A DNA stretch of 64,000 nt from Leishmania martiniquensis (GCF_017916325.1 NC_090168.1:1321143-1385142); one strand, 5' to 3'; shown: positions 19,608 to 30,988, numbered from the stretch's first letter. The notes: generated by a model not told the origin, from the letters alone. Made by a program: numbers and translations.

Positions 19608-21053
19608 ATGAGTACTTCACTGCAGCATCCTTCGGATGGCAAGAGCAATGGCGGCAATGGCGGCCGTAGCCGCTCTTCCAAACAGCGGCCAAGTCCTCTC
19701 GTTTTTCCGCGGGACCGCGCCTACGGCACCGTTGGCGACGGCAACGGTGAAGGTGGCAGCACTGCTGGCAGAGGGAGCACTCGTCAAAGTGGACTTCTCT
19801 TGAATAGCGTCACCAGCAGGCGTTTCAGTATCGACTCGATGCCGTTATGGAGCAACGCCGCCTCGCCCATCATCCGAACGCGGGAGCATTGCCATCAGCA
19901 GTGGGTGGCTGTTCTGTTCACAATGGTGCTTCTCGTCATCACATTCTATTTTGTCTTCGGTCTCTCTGGCCGCATGCGAGCAGAGCAGTGCGCCACACCG
20001 TTCGGCAGCATGCTGGGTGAGAACAGCGGTGTGGCAGCGTACAGCAATTGCCGAAATGAGTACAGGGATGATGGGATGGAGCACTTCGTGTCGGTTGGGC
20101 TGCAGCGACTGTACACTGGCTCTCAATGGCAGGCCCTCGAGTACGCCCGCCGCTACTGGATCCTGACCTCGCTTCTGACCTTCCCATCCCTTCCTGCGGC
20201 GGATCATATGCTTCGCACAGATACTGCCAGCGTCGTAAACGGGCGCCGCGATGGTCGTGGCAGTTCCACCGTCCTGCTGGAGCGGTACACGAATCTCTTT
20301 CTTCCAAGTGTACTTGTGCAGAACCGCAGCAAAGGTATCCTGTGGATGAAGCTGAATGGGGAGGCCAACAACCTCTCAACTAGCGCGCAGTTAATGAACT
20401 CGCGTCGGGCGCTCCTGCAGCCGCTTGACATCGTCGTGTATGCCAGAAATCCTCATACGCTGCCGTTCGGTCACGTCGCTGTCGTCACGGCGGTGCACGG
20501 CCCTTACCACAGCGTTGCCGAGGCAGGAAAGGAGGTGCGCTGGTTCCTTGTGAAGAACGCCTCGGCTCAGGGCCGGCAGCCCATGGCACCCGGGTCGCAG
20601 CTGCCACGACAGCTCCTTTCACAGCAGAGTGGTTTAGTCGGTAACAGTGTGGCACAGCTGCAGGACACGGCAGGAAATAGTGCTGCAGGAAGCTCTGCGA
20701 GCATCCGCTGCGCGCACGCCTCTGTGAAGGAGAGTGCTGAGGGAGAAGCAAGTAATTGTAGCGTCCTTTACTACAAAGTATTCATCGTCGAGCAAAACTG
20801 GGACAACGCCTTTTGGGAAACGCTAAGGTATTTGACCGATGCTGACTTCCACAACAACGCTACGGGCAACAGCCAGAGCACCCCAAAGGAGGCGCCGGAC
20901 GAGCAGCAGCAACAGCAGAAGGGAGCAGCCCGACCCCGCGACTATACTCGAGTGCTACTCCTTCATGAGTACTTGAGCCCGCAAGGTTTTTTTCTGGAAG
21001 ACACACACAACAACCTTATTCTCGGCTGGGTGCGCGCCCCTTCTGATGCGTAG
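19608..21053 (+). CDS. CHAP amidase-like protein 4, catalytic Cys replaced by Ala (predicted pseudoenzyme)
   Basis: A 481-aa type II membrane protein and the most divergent of the four paralogues. It has a Gly/Ser-rich N-terminus, a TM at about 100-119, and the family motif PFGSMLGENSGVAAYSNC at about 131-148. The CHAP core reads WQA176LEYARRYWIL: Ala replaces the Cys. GH289VAVV and VE395QNWDN are kept. The SV(R/H)GAADIW motif of the Cys-containing copies is absent. About 106 residues separate His from Glu (19 in copy 1) because of a Ser/Gln-rich insertion. Another Gln-rich insert lies near 428-436. An intact frame without the nucleophile suggests a retained non-catalytic role (inference). 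Confidence 0.86.
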   Translation: MSTSLQHPSDGKSNGGNGGRSRSSKQRPSPLVFPRDRAYGTVGDGNGEGGSTAGRGSTRQSGLLLNSVTSRRFSIDSMPLWSNAASPIIRTREHCHQQWVAVLFTMVLLVITFYFVFGLSGRMRAEQCATPFGSMLGENSGVAAYSNCRNEYRDDGMEHFVSVGLQRLYTGSQWQALEYARRYWILTSLLTFPSLPAADHMLRTDTASVVNGRRDGRGSSTVLLERYTNLFLPSVLVQNRSKGILWMKLNGEANNLSTSAQLMNSRRALLQPLDIVVYARNPHTLPFGHVAVVTAVHGPYHSVAEAGKEVRWFLVKNASAQGRQPMAPGSQLPRQLLSQQSGLVGNSVAQLQDTAGNSAAGSSASIRCAHASVKESAEGEASNCSVLYYKVFIVEQNWDNAFWETLRYLTDADFHNNATGNSQSTPKEAPDEQQQQQKGAARPRDYTRVLLLHEYLSPQGFFLEDTHNNLILGWVRAPSDA

Positions 21054-22217
21054 CCACTTCTCTGCGTGTACGTGCGCTCGTAATACTCACCGAAGGTAAC
21101 CACACTGTCGATCAGCTTCAGAAGAAAGGGTGGGCGTAGAGGGAGGGGGGTGCGGTAAGGAGGGGGAGGGAACAGAGACTGCCCTCTTTGCATTCCTGTC
21201 CGCTCTCTTTACCCGCCGCAAACGGCGCCAGGGAAGGTTAGAAAAAGGAGATGAAAAGGCAAATCTCGGCCGTCTGGGCATATGGCACCTAAGCCTCACA
21301 GGGGATGTCAAGAGGGAGCACGCCCCCCCCTCCTCTCTCTCCCCCCGTTTGTGTGTCTGTGTGTGTGTATATATATATATGGGAAGCGAGTCGGTTCTCT
21401 TTTGCGCCATCTACGTTTTCTTCAGCAGGGCAACCTCTTTTTCCCCCTCCGTAGTGCGTCCCTGTCACCCATCTGTCGGTTCACTGCAACTGAACGGACG
21501 TGGTACGTATGTATCTGTGTGTTTTTGTGTGTGCGTATGTGTGTGTGTTTGTGTCTCGCTTTCTCCTCTTGTGATGCGCGGATGTCCTTGCGATGTACTG
21601 CCGATAAATCAACGCGGAAGGGGAAAGACGAAAGAGCGTAGAAATCGTCACGTTCGGCGTGGGTGTGAAGCGTGCGCTTACCCTGTCGTGTTGTAGAGGA
21701 GCTGATGTGGGCGCTCCACCCGCTGTACCATCGCTTCCCCTTCCTCCAGGGGCCTTGAGGGTCGGAGAGCGCGATCCGTGTGAATCACTGATGAGGCTCG
21801 ACTTTTGTGATCTGCTACTCCTCTGCAGGCGCGCGTTGCATGCGGCTGTCGGCAAGTCCTCAGCTGCCGGCAGTGGTCTGCTGCGGATACCGCTTTCCAC
21901 AGCTACTACCGACGAGGGCTCTCCTTCTCAGCCCCTTCCTCAAACTTCTTTACTCGGCCCGAACGATGCTCGCCTCTCGCAGATCCGCTTAGAGTTGTGC
22001 ACCGGCACTGGGCGACACTGTTCTCGCTGCTTTCGTTACTTACCGTCACCTCGGCGTTTCGGGGGCCGGGGATCGTGTGTGGGAGTACGGGTACCTCCAA
22101 TACTGAACGTTCGGCCTACACTCAAGCGACGTGCAGGGGAGCTCAGAAGGATACCCACAATACGCTCTGTCCTCCCCCTCCCCCCACACACACACCATCA
22201 CCGCCAACTGCCTCGCC
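21054..22217. other. Intergenic, no convincing gene
   Basis: Contains a TA microsatellite (21369-21380), GT runs (21515-21555) and purine- and pyrimidine-rich tracts. Open frames of up to about 220 codons are GT/CT-repeat translations or leader sequence of the next gene. Confidence 0.5.
21369..21380. repeat. TA microsatellite
   Basis: Short TA run following a GT run downstream of the fourth CHAP gene. Confidence 0.9.
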
Positions 22218-22565
22218 ATGTCGCAAGACAGCATGTACCGCCACCAGCTATGGCACATCGAGGACCCGACCTTGACAGTCTCGCAGGCACGTCTCAAGCT
22301 GCTCTTCGACTTTGATCCGCCTTCGCAGTACCGACTCCAGCCAAACGGGCCACTGCTGCACGGTATTCGGCCCAGCTGCGTACTATGCGGTAGTGTAGCT
22401 CCGCCTAGTGGTAACGCGGCGTCACCAACCGCTGCGCCGATCACCACACGCCGGATGGGCGTCTTCGGTCGCGTTGGCAGTGCCCCGGTGCAGTATGAAG
22501 AGCCGCTCGTGGCAGAGTGGACAGATGTTGGCCTTCCGCCCACCTCGATGAAGGAAGATGCGTGA
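22218..22565 (+). CDS. Small hypothetical protein
   Basis: A 115-aa protein I do not recognise. It begins MSQDSMYRHQLWHIEDP. The N-terminal half looks globular, with aromatic and charged residues, plus a single CVLC pair near 54-57 that is too little for a zinc finger. The C-terminal half is Ala/Pro/Thr-rich. No signal or TM. The ATG at 22218 is the first in frame; upstream codons translate CA repeats. It lies between CHAP gene 4 and the probable mitochondrial protein, on the same strand. Confidence 0.55.
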   Translation: MSQDSMYRHQLWHIEDPTLTVSQARLKLLFDFDPPSQYRLQPNGPLLHGIRPSCVLCGSVAPPSGNAASPTAAPITTRRMGVFGRVGSAPVQYEEPLVAEWTDVGLPPTSMKEDA

Positions 22566-23339
22566 CACGAGCTGTCACTCTCGAGTGGTGGTATTGGCAT
22601 TGCTACCTCGCCACTCGGTAATCACGGATACCCTGCTGCTGAGAAGGCAGATATGCGTACGATCGCCGTTGCCTCGCCCTCTCGCGCCTTTCGCTTTTTC
22701 GCCCGATAGTGGTGTCTCGCTGGTGTTCATCCGCCGTTGCTGCGCTTCATCGACTGTGTCTTCGGTGTGGCGCGCATTGTCTTCCTGATGCTTTCTTTGG
22801 CTACTTGATGCGGTGCACCCTTGTTTTTCGGCGCGTGGCATCCGTGAGCTTTCCCTGATGCAGAATTCCCCCCAAACGGTGGTGAGGCATGCGGTGAGCA
22901 TAGGAGAGAGGCTATAGACTTGACAACAACGAGCACAGCTGTGTAGCGGCATTGCCGTGTGGCTTGCATACACGTATATCGCTCAAGTAGGTGAAGGCTT
23001 CGACGATTGCAGAAGCGATCGTGACAGAAGGGGACGGAGCACGACGCCTGTGGAGCCATGCGAGTCGAGGTGCCCTCGACAGATAACGGCTCTTTCTCCT
23101 TTCCTCCATCCTCCCTCGTTTCTGTGGCCTATATGACGGCAACCTCCCCCTCCCCCTGACTGGCACGCCAAGAGTGCCGCCACGAGCTCAAGAGGCAGAA
23201 GGGGTCCTCGCCAGCAAAGCCCTAAAGAAACGGAGGAAATCGGCACCACATCGCAATCGCCGTCATAGTCAGTTTGAGCGCTCCATCTCCCTCACTTACC
23301 CCTCCTTTCACCACTGCTACATGCATTGGCTGCGCGCAG
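22566..23339. other. Intergenic, no convincing gene
   Basis: No domain-bearing frame. A pyrimidine-rich stretch at about 23281-23315 lies just upstream of the next ATG, and an AG falls directly before that ATG (23338-23339). Confidence 0.5.
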
Positions 23340-24572
23340 ATGGCAGGCATACTCGCTTCGGGGCTGTCAGCTACGCGGTCACCACGCTACCGCGGGTCCG
23401 ATCTCCTGCTGCGCAAGGTTCCGCTTTATGCGCAGGCGCGGCAGTACGCCGCTACCGATCCCGATGACCCACAATCTGAGGGAAATACGCTCGGGTACGG
23501 GCCCAGCAGCTACCCGCTGCTCGCGGCGGTGCGCTCTTGCTACGACATGGTGGATCATGACGACGTAGCCGCTGGAACCTCAACCACTCTGAGCGCCGCA
23601 ACCGCAGTGGTAGACCGCTCTCCCTTCACCGGGATCGACAGGGCTGAATACGCCCACGTCTCCGCGCAGCGCAAGTGGGCAGCCGCGAATCCGCTGGCGG
23701 CAGACTCAAACTCGCCAGACTCGATGAGGTCGACTGCTGTGGGTCGCCGCGCTGCTGCTGCCGCGGTGCTGGACGATGCCCTCGGCCCTGCGACTCTGGA
23801 AGAGGTGCTGGAGCCGTGGTTTGGCGTCATCGAGGATCGCTTATGCGCCGGTGTGCAAGAGGAGAAGATGCAGGAGCGCGCGCTATTAGAAGAAAAGAGG
23901 GCAAAGAGACGGGCAAAGACTGTAGCGAAGATCGATAGCAGCGTAGCAGGAAGGCTGGAGGAGGGTGCTGTGACCGAGGAAGACCAAGTGCGACCCGTCG
24001 ACGCGGACACGTTGCGCATGCTGCGCCGCAAGCGCCTCTATCAGCGGGAAGAGGAGACGCACCGCGCTGTACACACAAGGCTGGAGGGCGCCCTTCTCCA
24101 TTACAGCGCGTCTACGCTGGAAGAAAGAGAGATGCTGCGCAGTGCGCGAGTAGCAAACATTAGCCCCACCGTGCAGGCGTTGGTACCTGGAGAAGGCAGT
24201 GCCGCAGATCCACAGTTACAAGAGACGTGGGGAGGTCGCATGCTGTCGCTCGTTACGTCCGCCGTAGCAGCGGAGGACGGCAGCGCTGGTACACGCCGCA
24301 GCGATGAGGAAGTCGAGCAGCAGCAGAAGGTGCTGGCCTATCTTAAGCGTGTGCGCTGGATCGCCACTCAGTGGAACAGCGCTTCGAGCCAGATGGCGCT
24401 TAAAGACGCTGGCGCCTTGGCACCGTCGTGGGGCCAGATGACAGAGGCGCAGCGTGTGAAGACAGAAATGATGCACACGCAGGGGCAGAGGCGCCGCTTC
24501 CGGCGCGTGCGTCGCGGTGATAACGAAGCCAAGGGTGACGGAGACGGCATCGATGCCGGAGTGGACCATTAG
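23340..24572 (+). CDS. Hypothetical basic protein, probably mitochondrial
   Basis: A 410-aa protein without a family I can name. The N-terminus (MAGILASGLSATRSPRYRGS) is rich in Ser, Arg and hydrophobics with no acidic residue for about 20 positions, resembling a mitochondrial presequence. The middle (about 170-215) is a highly charged helix with EEKMQERALLEEKRAKRR. The C-terminus (about 370-392) is strongly basic (QGQRRRFRRVRRG). Such composition is common among kinetoplastid-specific mitoribosomal or RNA-processing proteins, but that is only an inference. In-frame sequence continues upstream without ATG; the ATG at 23340 is the first. Confidence 0.78.
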   Translation: MAGILASGLSATRSPRYRGSDLLLRKVPLYAQARQYAATDPDDPQSEGNTLGYGPSSYPLLAAVRSCYDMVDHDDVAAGTSTTLSAATAVVDRSPFTGIDRAEYAHVSAQRKWAAANPLAADSNSPDSMRSTAVGRRAAAAAVLDDALGPATLEEVLEPWFGVIEDRLCAGVQEEKMQERALLEEKRAKRRAKTVAKIDSSVAGRLEEGAVTEEDQVRPVDADTLRMLRRKRLYQREEETHRAVHTRLEGALLHYSASTLEEREMLRSARVANISPTVQALVPGEGSAADPQLQETWGGRMLSLVTSAVAAEDGSAGTRRSDEEVEQQQKVLAYLKRVRWIATQWNSASSQMALKDAGALAPSWGQMTEAQRVKTEMMHTQGQRRRFRRVRRGDNEAKGDGDGIDAGVDH

Positions 24573-26818
24573 ATGCACTCGGCGTGGTTGTGCGTCCTCG
24601 TTTCGTCTTGTGTGCTACCGGGCTGCCGCGGGACTGACCGAAAATGAATGGGGACTTTTCTTCGGTCTCCGCGATGCCGTGTCAGCGGTGCGGAAGACGC
24701 CCGCTCCCGGCAGATCCGCATGTAAGGGAAAGGAGATGGCGGAGGGGTGATTCATTGATAGCCTATGATAATCTCCATAACGAAACGAGCAGAGAGAAGA
24801 GTGCCCCTTTGGGGCTTTCCTCTCAGGACGAGGCAGGCGCAGAAGAAGCTCTTGTGCGCTCAGTGGCACCACGGGCAAGGATTGATGCGATCGGAATGGC
24901 TTTGAGAACAGTGCGATGCGTCAGAAGGTGCTATGCGTGCGGCTTTTTCTGTTGCTTTTCTCGGTCTCTTTTTTTTTCTGATTTCACAATCGGAGGATTT
25001 GCCTCGTTCGCCTCACCTCTTCGCCAAGTTCTCCCTGCAGGGGCCGCGAAGTGCCTAAAGGATGCCCGAAACTGCCCACAAATGAGGGGGGGGCAAAGAC
25101 GGAAGAGCCGTACAACCAAAAACGTGACTGAGCAGAGCGATCGTCCTCGTCTTTTTGCCAGCGGCGGTGGCTGGCACAAACGTCTGTCACTCAATTGAGC
25201 CTGCAGTGCACTCGCCTTCATGCAAAGCATTATTCTTCCCCACCCTCCTCTGAGGCACCTTGTCGGGAGAGAACCGTTGCGTTCCCCCGCCGCTTGGTGT
25301 ACGAAGCATTCGGATCTACCGCAGCGGAAAGGATGGTGCTGCCCGCCCCCCCCCCCGTGGTCCGTCAAAGACTAACAGCGGCGCATTTCGAGGAAAAAAG
25401 CACATGAGCAGTTGTGAGTAGTGGCGTCTTCGGCAACGAAGAAGAGGCGCGCACAGAAAAACGCTGCAGCGACGCGGTGCGCAATCTCTCGCGGGACCGG
25501 CGAAACGCAGATGATACCTTTCAGATGTCTATCACGTGCACCAGTGATGGTGGTGGTGTGTGTGTGTGGGGGGGCGAGCATGCGCTTGACGGGAAGTCAC
25601 TGAGGCAGCGTGACGCGTTGGCCCGTACGATGGCACCATTAAGGTTTTAGCTATCGCCCGTTGCACCGGGAGAGGGCAAGGATGCTATCGCCGATAACGA
25701 AGGCGGACAACACCTGGATCTCATACGCACATATACATATATATATATATATACAGGATATGGCCACTAGCTACTAGGGTAGTGTCATGGCCCGCTAGCC
25801 TGGCCGCGTAGAAGGCAGCTTGACTGTGGCGGCGTTTCGCAGAGGGGGGATGGCTATGACAGCGCTCGGCGATGTGCTGTGTTTTGACTACGCAGACAAG
25901 AGAAGAGTTTCTCGGCGTGGCCACAGCTCCGCTCTTCCTGGTAAAAGGCGAGAGCACTTCGGTGGATGCTTCCCCCTTTTCCCTTTTCTCGCATATGGCT
26001 CGACAGGAGGCGTCAGGAACCTCTCCGCCACAGCGAAATCTTTCCCTCCTCATGGAAATCTGACTATCCTGTGGAACGGACGGTTAACATAACTTTCGAT
26101 AGACTGAGCAGCACCCATCTATCGATCCTGAACGACACACGTGAGGCTCTGTATAGCGTCCTCTTGAGATGCGCAGACGTCATCATCTCTCTCCATGGTC
26201 CATAATAGTAACGCCGACGCCAATATGATGTATACGGTGCTACACCCCTTTCTCCTCTAATGGCCATACAATTCCCCCGAACAACAATTCAGAAGCAATT
26301 CACGGACGACTTTCCCACCCGACCCCACGAGGCGGAACAACGCGGTTCGATAACAATGAGACGAACGCACCAAAGCTGCCTGCGCGACTCGACAACAGCG
26401 CAGCAGAAAAATCTACCACCGCATCCTAGCAGTTCCTGACATTGCGAACAGCGCACCAGAAAAAATACGCCTGACAGAATTCCCTTTTCCTTTCACCTAC
26501 ACAATCAGCTGTTATCCCCAAGGGGGATGTTCTTTCCTTCCCGCAAAAATGAGTAACTGCACCCTCACTTCTCCACCAACTCATTGACAACAACAAACGC
26601 CACGCCGTCTCCGCTAAGAACGCTATGGTTCAATCACGCCATTTCAGCGACGCTACCCTTCCCCGGTCTCGCACTTCTCTATGAAACGCCCCTGGCGCCC
26701 AGGGTGGAATCCTTACGCTCCGAGCTGTACATCTAACAGTGATGCGGCCATCTGGGGATTGCCGCGACCTAAGTACATGCCACGCAAGTGTTTTGAGGCA
26801 CCAAACAACCTGCTCGTA
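24573..26818. other. Intergenic, no convincing gene
   Basis: Holds a TA microsatellite (about 25737-25755), C- and G-homopolymers (25348-25358, 25569-25575) and unique sequence somewhat richer in A than the neighbouring genes (26270-26640). It ends where the first L repeat begins. Confidence 0.5.
25737..25755. repeat. TA microsatellite
   Basis: TA run in the spacer before the first L repeat. Confidence 0.9.
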
Positions 26819-28315
26819 GCGCCCTCTGGGGCCCTGGCCCCCGCACGTGCGCCGCGCTTCTGCGCGCGTCGCGCCTAGCCGGCGGCGCCGGTGCCTCGAT
26901 GGCCCACCCGGTCGGGCGCAGGAGCCGCCGCACGTGCTGCGCGCACGCACCGCGCGGCCGACCGCCATGCATCTCTCCCCGCATCTCTTACCTCCACCAC
27001 TGGCGCCCTTCTGCTCTCTGGATGCGTTTTTTCTGGATGTGGTACACCACGCCGCCGGCGGTCGGCAGCGCTCTACTGCGCCCCTGCAGCTGTGTCGCTC
27101 GTGGCGCGCTCGGCGAGTGCCGCGAAGGGGGCGCAGGCTCTTTGAGAGGAGTGCCCCTGTCCTGCGTACGCGCCGTGCTAGCGCTATGTGTGCGGCAAGG
27201 CGCACGGCGAACTGCCGTGGGACAGCGGCCCGGAGCGGGGCGCGGAGAGGTATCGAACTATGGAGAGACTGTCGCGAGCAGGCCCCCTGCCCGGCGCTTT
27301 GGCGGGTGGCCACACGCGCGGGCTGCTGATGCGGGGGTGGCGTCACACCTACATGGCGCTGCGAGGATGCCGCCGTGATGCAGAGAAGGGCCGAGCTGGC
27401 ACAGGAGGCCGTCCCGCTGTCTGCGGAGGTAGCGCGGCTGTGACAGCGGCGGCGGCTGTTGCGTCGCGCGGAGCGGGTCAGCCGCAGGGAATGCCCCCGC
27501 GACCACAGCAGCAGGCGCAGGTGTCCCTGCAGGGCGTGCCTGGCGGCGGCATGGCCGGCTGCGACCGCTGCACGGCTGAAGGAGAGAGCGGGTGGCGCCC
27601 CCTTGGCGGGGCGCCCCTTGCCTCTCTCCCCCTGGGCGTCTCGCGCGCGCTCGGCCCTCCTTATTGTGTAAGTGCGTCTGCTCTTGTGTTGCTCGTCTCG
27701 TACGGCGCCACTGCTGCTGCTCTCTTTCTGCCGGCGGATGTGAGAGCGGTCCGGCGCGCAGCACACGCTCTTGCCGAGCAGCGCAGGTCTCGCCTACATC
27801 TGAGCGGTGGAGCGGCGCCTGCGCTGCTGTCTCGGTGCAGCGCGTTGCGCCGGTGGCGCGAGTGCGTGTCCTCCCCATTCGTACGGCCAGCGGTGTCCCT
27901 CTCACCTTCTCCATGTGAACTGGGCGGGAGGGGCGTGCTGGGTGCGGCATTCCACAGCGCCCCGGCACGCATCGCAGGCGTGCACCACCTGGCGCACGCT
28001 CATGTCCGCCCCCTCGTCGCCATGCTCGGCTCTGCGTGCGGCCGACTGCTCTAGCATTCACTGCTCGCCTCTGTACGCTCGTGTGTCGACGCATGACGGA
28101 TGCATGGCGTGCTCTGCCTCTGTGTCCGCGCACCACAGACACACACACACCTTCCTCCTCTCCCTGCTCTCCGCACCCTCGAGCGAGTCTCCCAGAACGC
28201 ATCCAGCCGCGCATCTACAGCAAGCGCACACACACACATACACACGCACATACACAACCTGCAGTTTCTTCCTCTCTTGGTGCTCGCGAGCGCTTACGTG
28301 CCGTCACACCTCCGC
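26819..28315 (+). repeat. L repeat, copy A (5'-truncated)
   Basis: About 1.5 kb of GC-rich repeat almost identical to 29465-30963 and 32042-33537. It begins abruptly at agcgccctctgg and ends at gtcacacct just before the gene at 28348. All six frames are long-open because of GC richness, and the frames shift between copies through homopolymer indels, so it is not treated as coding. Its 3' end carries CA repeats and pyrimidine tracts with AG (28139-28195, 28262-28290) that could serve as trans-splicing signals for the downstream gene. Confidence 0.9.
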
Positions 28316-28347
28316 AGCTCATAACAGTCATCGCGGGAAGGTTCTCG

Positions 28348-28776
28348 ATGAGCGGTTCGGGATCGTCGCTGGCCCCCACCACGCGGTCAGTGCTTGCCTT
28401 ATCCCTGTTTCTTGTCGTGGTGATTCTTTTCTTGACTTTATTTGTTTTGTGTGCGTATTATTGCACACGAGCGACGCGTCGACGCAGAGAAAAGGCGATC
28501 GAACGGATGGTGTCGGGCGTGGGTTTCCCTTACGGCGAAGGGCCCCCGGTACCGTGCCAGATCTACGACGAAGCGCCACCGAATGGAGGAAGGGACAGTC
28601 CGTGCAGCGTTAATTCACCTGTCGAGGCGAAACCGTTAACGCCAAAGGAGCCTGTACGTGCAGACAGCGATCCTTTTAAGATGGAGCATGGCGAGAAGGC
28701 ATTCAAAGGCACATCAGACTACACGCAACTGGACTCCGTATACATGCCACTGACAGGAACTATGCCGCTCACGTAA
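28348..28776 (+). CDS. Small single-TM protein A with basic stop-transfer and YTQLD tail
   Basis: A 142-aa hypothetical membrane protein. It has a short Ser-rich N-terminus, one hydrophobic helix at about 14-38, then a strongly basic stretch (RATRRRREK, 41-49) that should face the cytosol. A tail of about 95 residues carries FPYG at 60-63 and SDYTQLD near 123-129. Residues 30-57 are identical, at DNA level too, to residues 31-58 of the next gene, while the rest diverges. It starts 33 bases after the end of an L repeat. Function unknown; the tail tyrosines could be sorting or phosphorylation motifs (inference). Confidence 0.75.
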   Translation: MSGSGSSLAPTTRSVLALSLFLVVVILFLTLFVLCAYYCTRATRRRREKAIERMVSGVGFPYGEGPPVPCQIYDEAPPNGGRDSPCSVNSPVEAKPLTPKEPVRADSDPFKMEHGEKAFKGTSDYTQLDSVYMPLTGTMPLT

Positions 28777-28917
28777 AAATGCTTGGCCGACCATTCCAAC
28801 CTTTTCCAGTAATAACTTCTTTTCTTTACACGCCCAGCAACCCTTTTTCGCAACATGTTAGAGATTCTGTGAGAGAAACAAATATGCCGCAGCCTTATCG
28901 CCTCCTCACAAAGAGGT

Positions 28918-29343
28918 GTAGGCCTCCTTTGTGGCATAACGCAGACTCTATCATCGGAGCAGGGCCTCTACCGCATACCTTCACCGTCCATGCTCGGCCG
29001 GTGACCCCCTGGTGCACCGACCACGGTGGCACTGGCCTCTCCCCTGTAGGCAGCGAGGGCCCGCTGAGATGCGCTCGCTTCATGCTGGCGCTCCCCCATC
29101 GTGTGGATGGCACAGACGTCATAGCGGTCCCTGGCCGATCCGGCGCAACGCCATCCGCGACCTGACCACCGGCATCCGTGGTGACGGGTGTCGCTGGCCT
29201 TCCCACGCTCGATGCACTCGACCCTGTCACCACCAGAGCTGGTGCGTCGGTGTCGCGGATAGGGGGCCCACGTGCTTTCACAGCCCCGCGGTGACGGACC
29301 CTGAGACACCCCGCTGAGGTGTCCGCGTCACCGGAGCGGCAAA
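28918..29343 (+). repeat. S repeat, full copy
   Basis: A repeat of about 0.43 kb from gtaggcctcc to ccggagcggcaa, matched without gaps by 41771-42196. Partial or inverted matches lie at 31626-31909, 45266-45659 (-) and 18501-18689 (-). It runs directly into L copy B. Frames on both strands are open because of GC content; none is a convincing gene. Confidence 0.9.
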
Positions 29344-30963
29344 TCCGTTGCTTCTCTTTTTTTCTATTTGAGTGTATTCCTCTACCGCGCCCACGTCGAC
29401 AAAGACACGCGCACGGCCACCGCTCACCCGCCTCTGCCTACGAGCCGGGCCATCGGCGTAGCGGGCCCCCGGGCAGCGCCCTCTGGGGCCCTGGCCCCCG
29501 CACGTGCGCCGCGCTTCTGCGCGCGTCGCGCCCAGCCGGCGGCGCCGGTGCCTCGATGGCCCACCCGGTCGGGCGCAGGAGCCGCCGCACGTGCTGCGCG
29601 CACGCACCGCGCGGCCGACCGCCATGCATCTCTCCCCGCATCTCTTCCCTCCACCACTGGCGCCCTTCTGCTCTCTGGATGCGTTTTTCTGGATGTGGTA
29701 CACCACGCCGCCGGCGGTCGGCAGCGCTCTACTGCGCCCCTGCAGCTGTGTCGCTCGTGGCGCGCTCGGCGAGTGCCGCGAAGGGGGCGCAGGCTCTTTG
29801 AGAGGAGTGCCCCTGTCCTGCGTACGCGCCGTGCTAGCGCTATGTGTGCGGCAAGGCGCACGGCGAACTGCCGTGGGACAGCGGCCCGGAGCGGGGCGCG
29901 GAGAGGTATCGAACTATGGAGAGACTGTCGCGAGCAGGCCCCTGCCCGGCGCTTTGGCGGGTGGCCACACGCGCGGGCTGCTGATGCGGGGGTGGCGTCA
30001 CACCTACATGGCGCTGCGAGGATGCCGCCGTGATGCAGAGAAGGGCCGAGCTGGCACAGGAGGCCGTCCCGCTGTCTGCGGAGGTAGCGCGGCTGTGACA
30101 GCGGCGGCGGCTGTTGCGTCGCGCGGAGCGGGTCAGCCGCAGGGAATGCCCCCGCGACCACAGCAGCAGGCGCAGGTGTCCCTGCAGGGCGTGCCTGGCG
30201 GCGGCATGGCCGGCTGCGACCGCTGCACGGCTGAAGGAGAGAGCGGGTGGCGCCCCTTGGCGGGGCGCCCCTGCCTCTCTCCCCTGGGCGTCTCGCGCGC
30301 GCTCGGCCCTCCTTATTGTGTAAGTGCGTCTGCTCTTGTGTTGCTCGTCTCGTACGGCGCCACTGCTGCTGCTCTCTTTCTGCCGGCGGATGTGAGAGCG
30401 GTCCGGCGCGCAGCACACGCTCTTGCCGAGCAGCGCAGGTCTCGCCTACATCTGAGCGGTGGAGCGGCGCCTGCGCTGCTGTCTCGGTGCAGCGCGTTGC
30501 GCCGGTGGCGCGAGTGCGTGTCCTCCCCATTCGTACGGCCAGCGGTGTCCCTCTCACCTTCTCCATGTGAACTGGGCGGGAGGGGCGTGCTGGGTGCGGC
30601 ATTCCACAGCGCCCCGGCACGCATCGCAGGCGTGCACCACCTGGCGCACGCTCATGTCCGCCCCCTCGTCGCCATGCTCGGCTCTGCGTGCGGCCGACTG
30701 CTCTAGCATTCACTGCTCGCCTCTGTACGCTCGTGTGTCGACGCATGACGGATGCATGGCGTGCTCTGCCTCTGTGTCCGCGCACCACAGACACACACAC
30801 ACCTTCCTCCTCTCCCTGCTCTCCGCACCCTCGAGCGAGTCTCCCAGAACGCATCCAGCCGCGCATCTACAGCAAGCGCACACACACACATACACACGCA
30901 CATACACAACCTGCAGTTTCTTCCTCTCTTGGTGCTCGCGAGCGCTTACGTGCCGTCACACCT
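29344..30963 (+). repeat. L repeat, copy B (full)
   Basis: About 1.62 kb, contiguous with the preceding S repeat. Relative to copies A and C it has scattered single-base homopolymer indels (for example the T run near 29685 and C runs near 29938 and 30253) that change every long frame. This argues against a conserved protein. It ends at gtcacacct, 25 bases before the next ATG. Confidence 0.92.
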
Positions 30964-30988
30964 TTGTATCCCGACAGGGCTTGCAGAG

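Noticed and set aside
24644..25198. 184-codon frame downstream of the probable mitochondrial protein
   Set aside because: Starts without a clear splice or ATG context, mixed composition, no domain; more likely 3' UTR.
29424..30866. 480-codon minus-strand frame through L copy B (similar frames in A and C)
   Set aside because: All six frames are long-open in this GC-rich DNA, the frames break at homopolymer indels between copies, the product is Arg/Ala/Pro-rich without a domain, and it opposes the gene strand.
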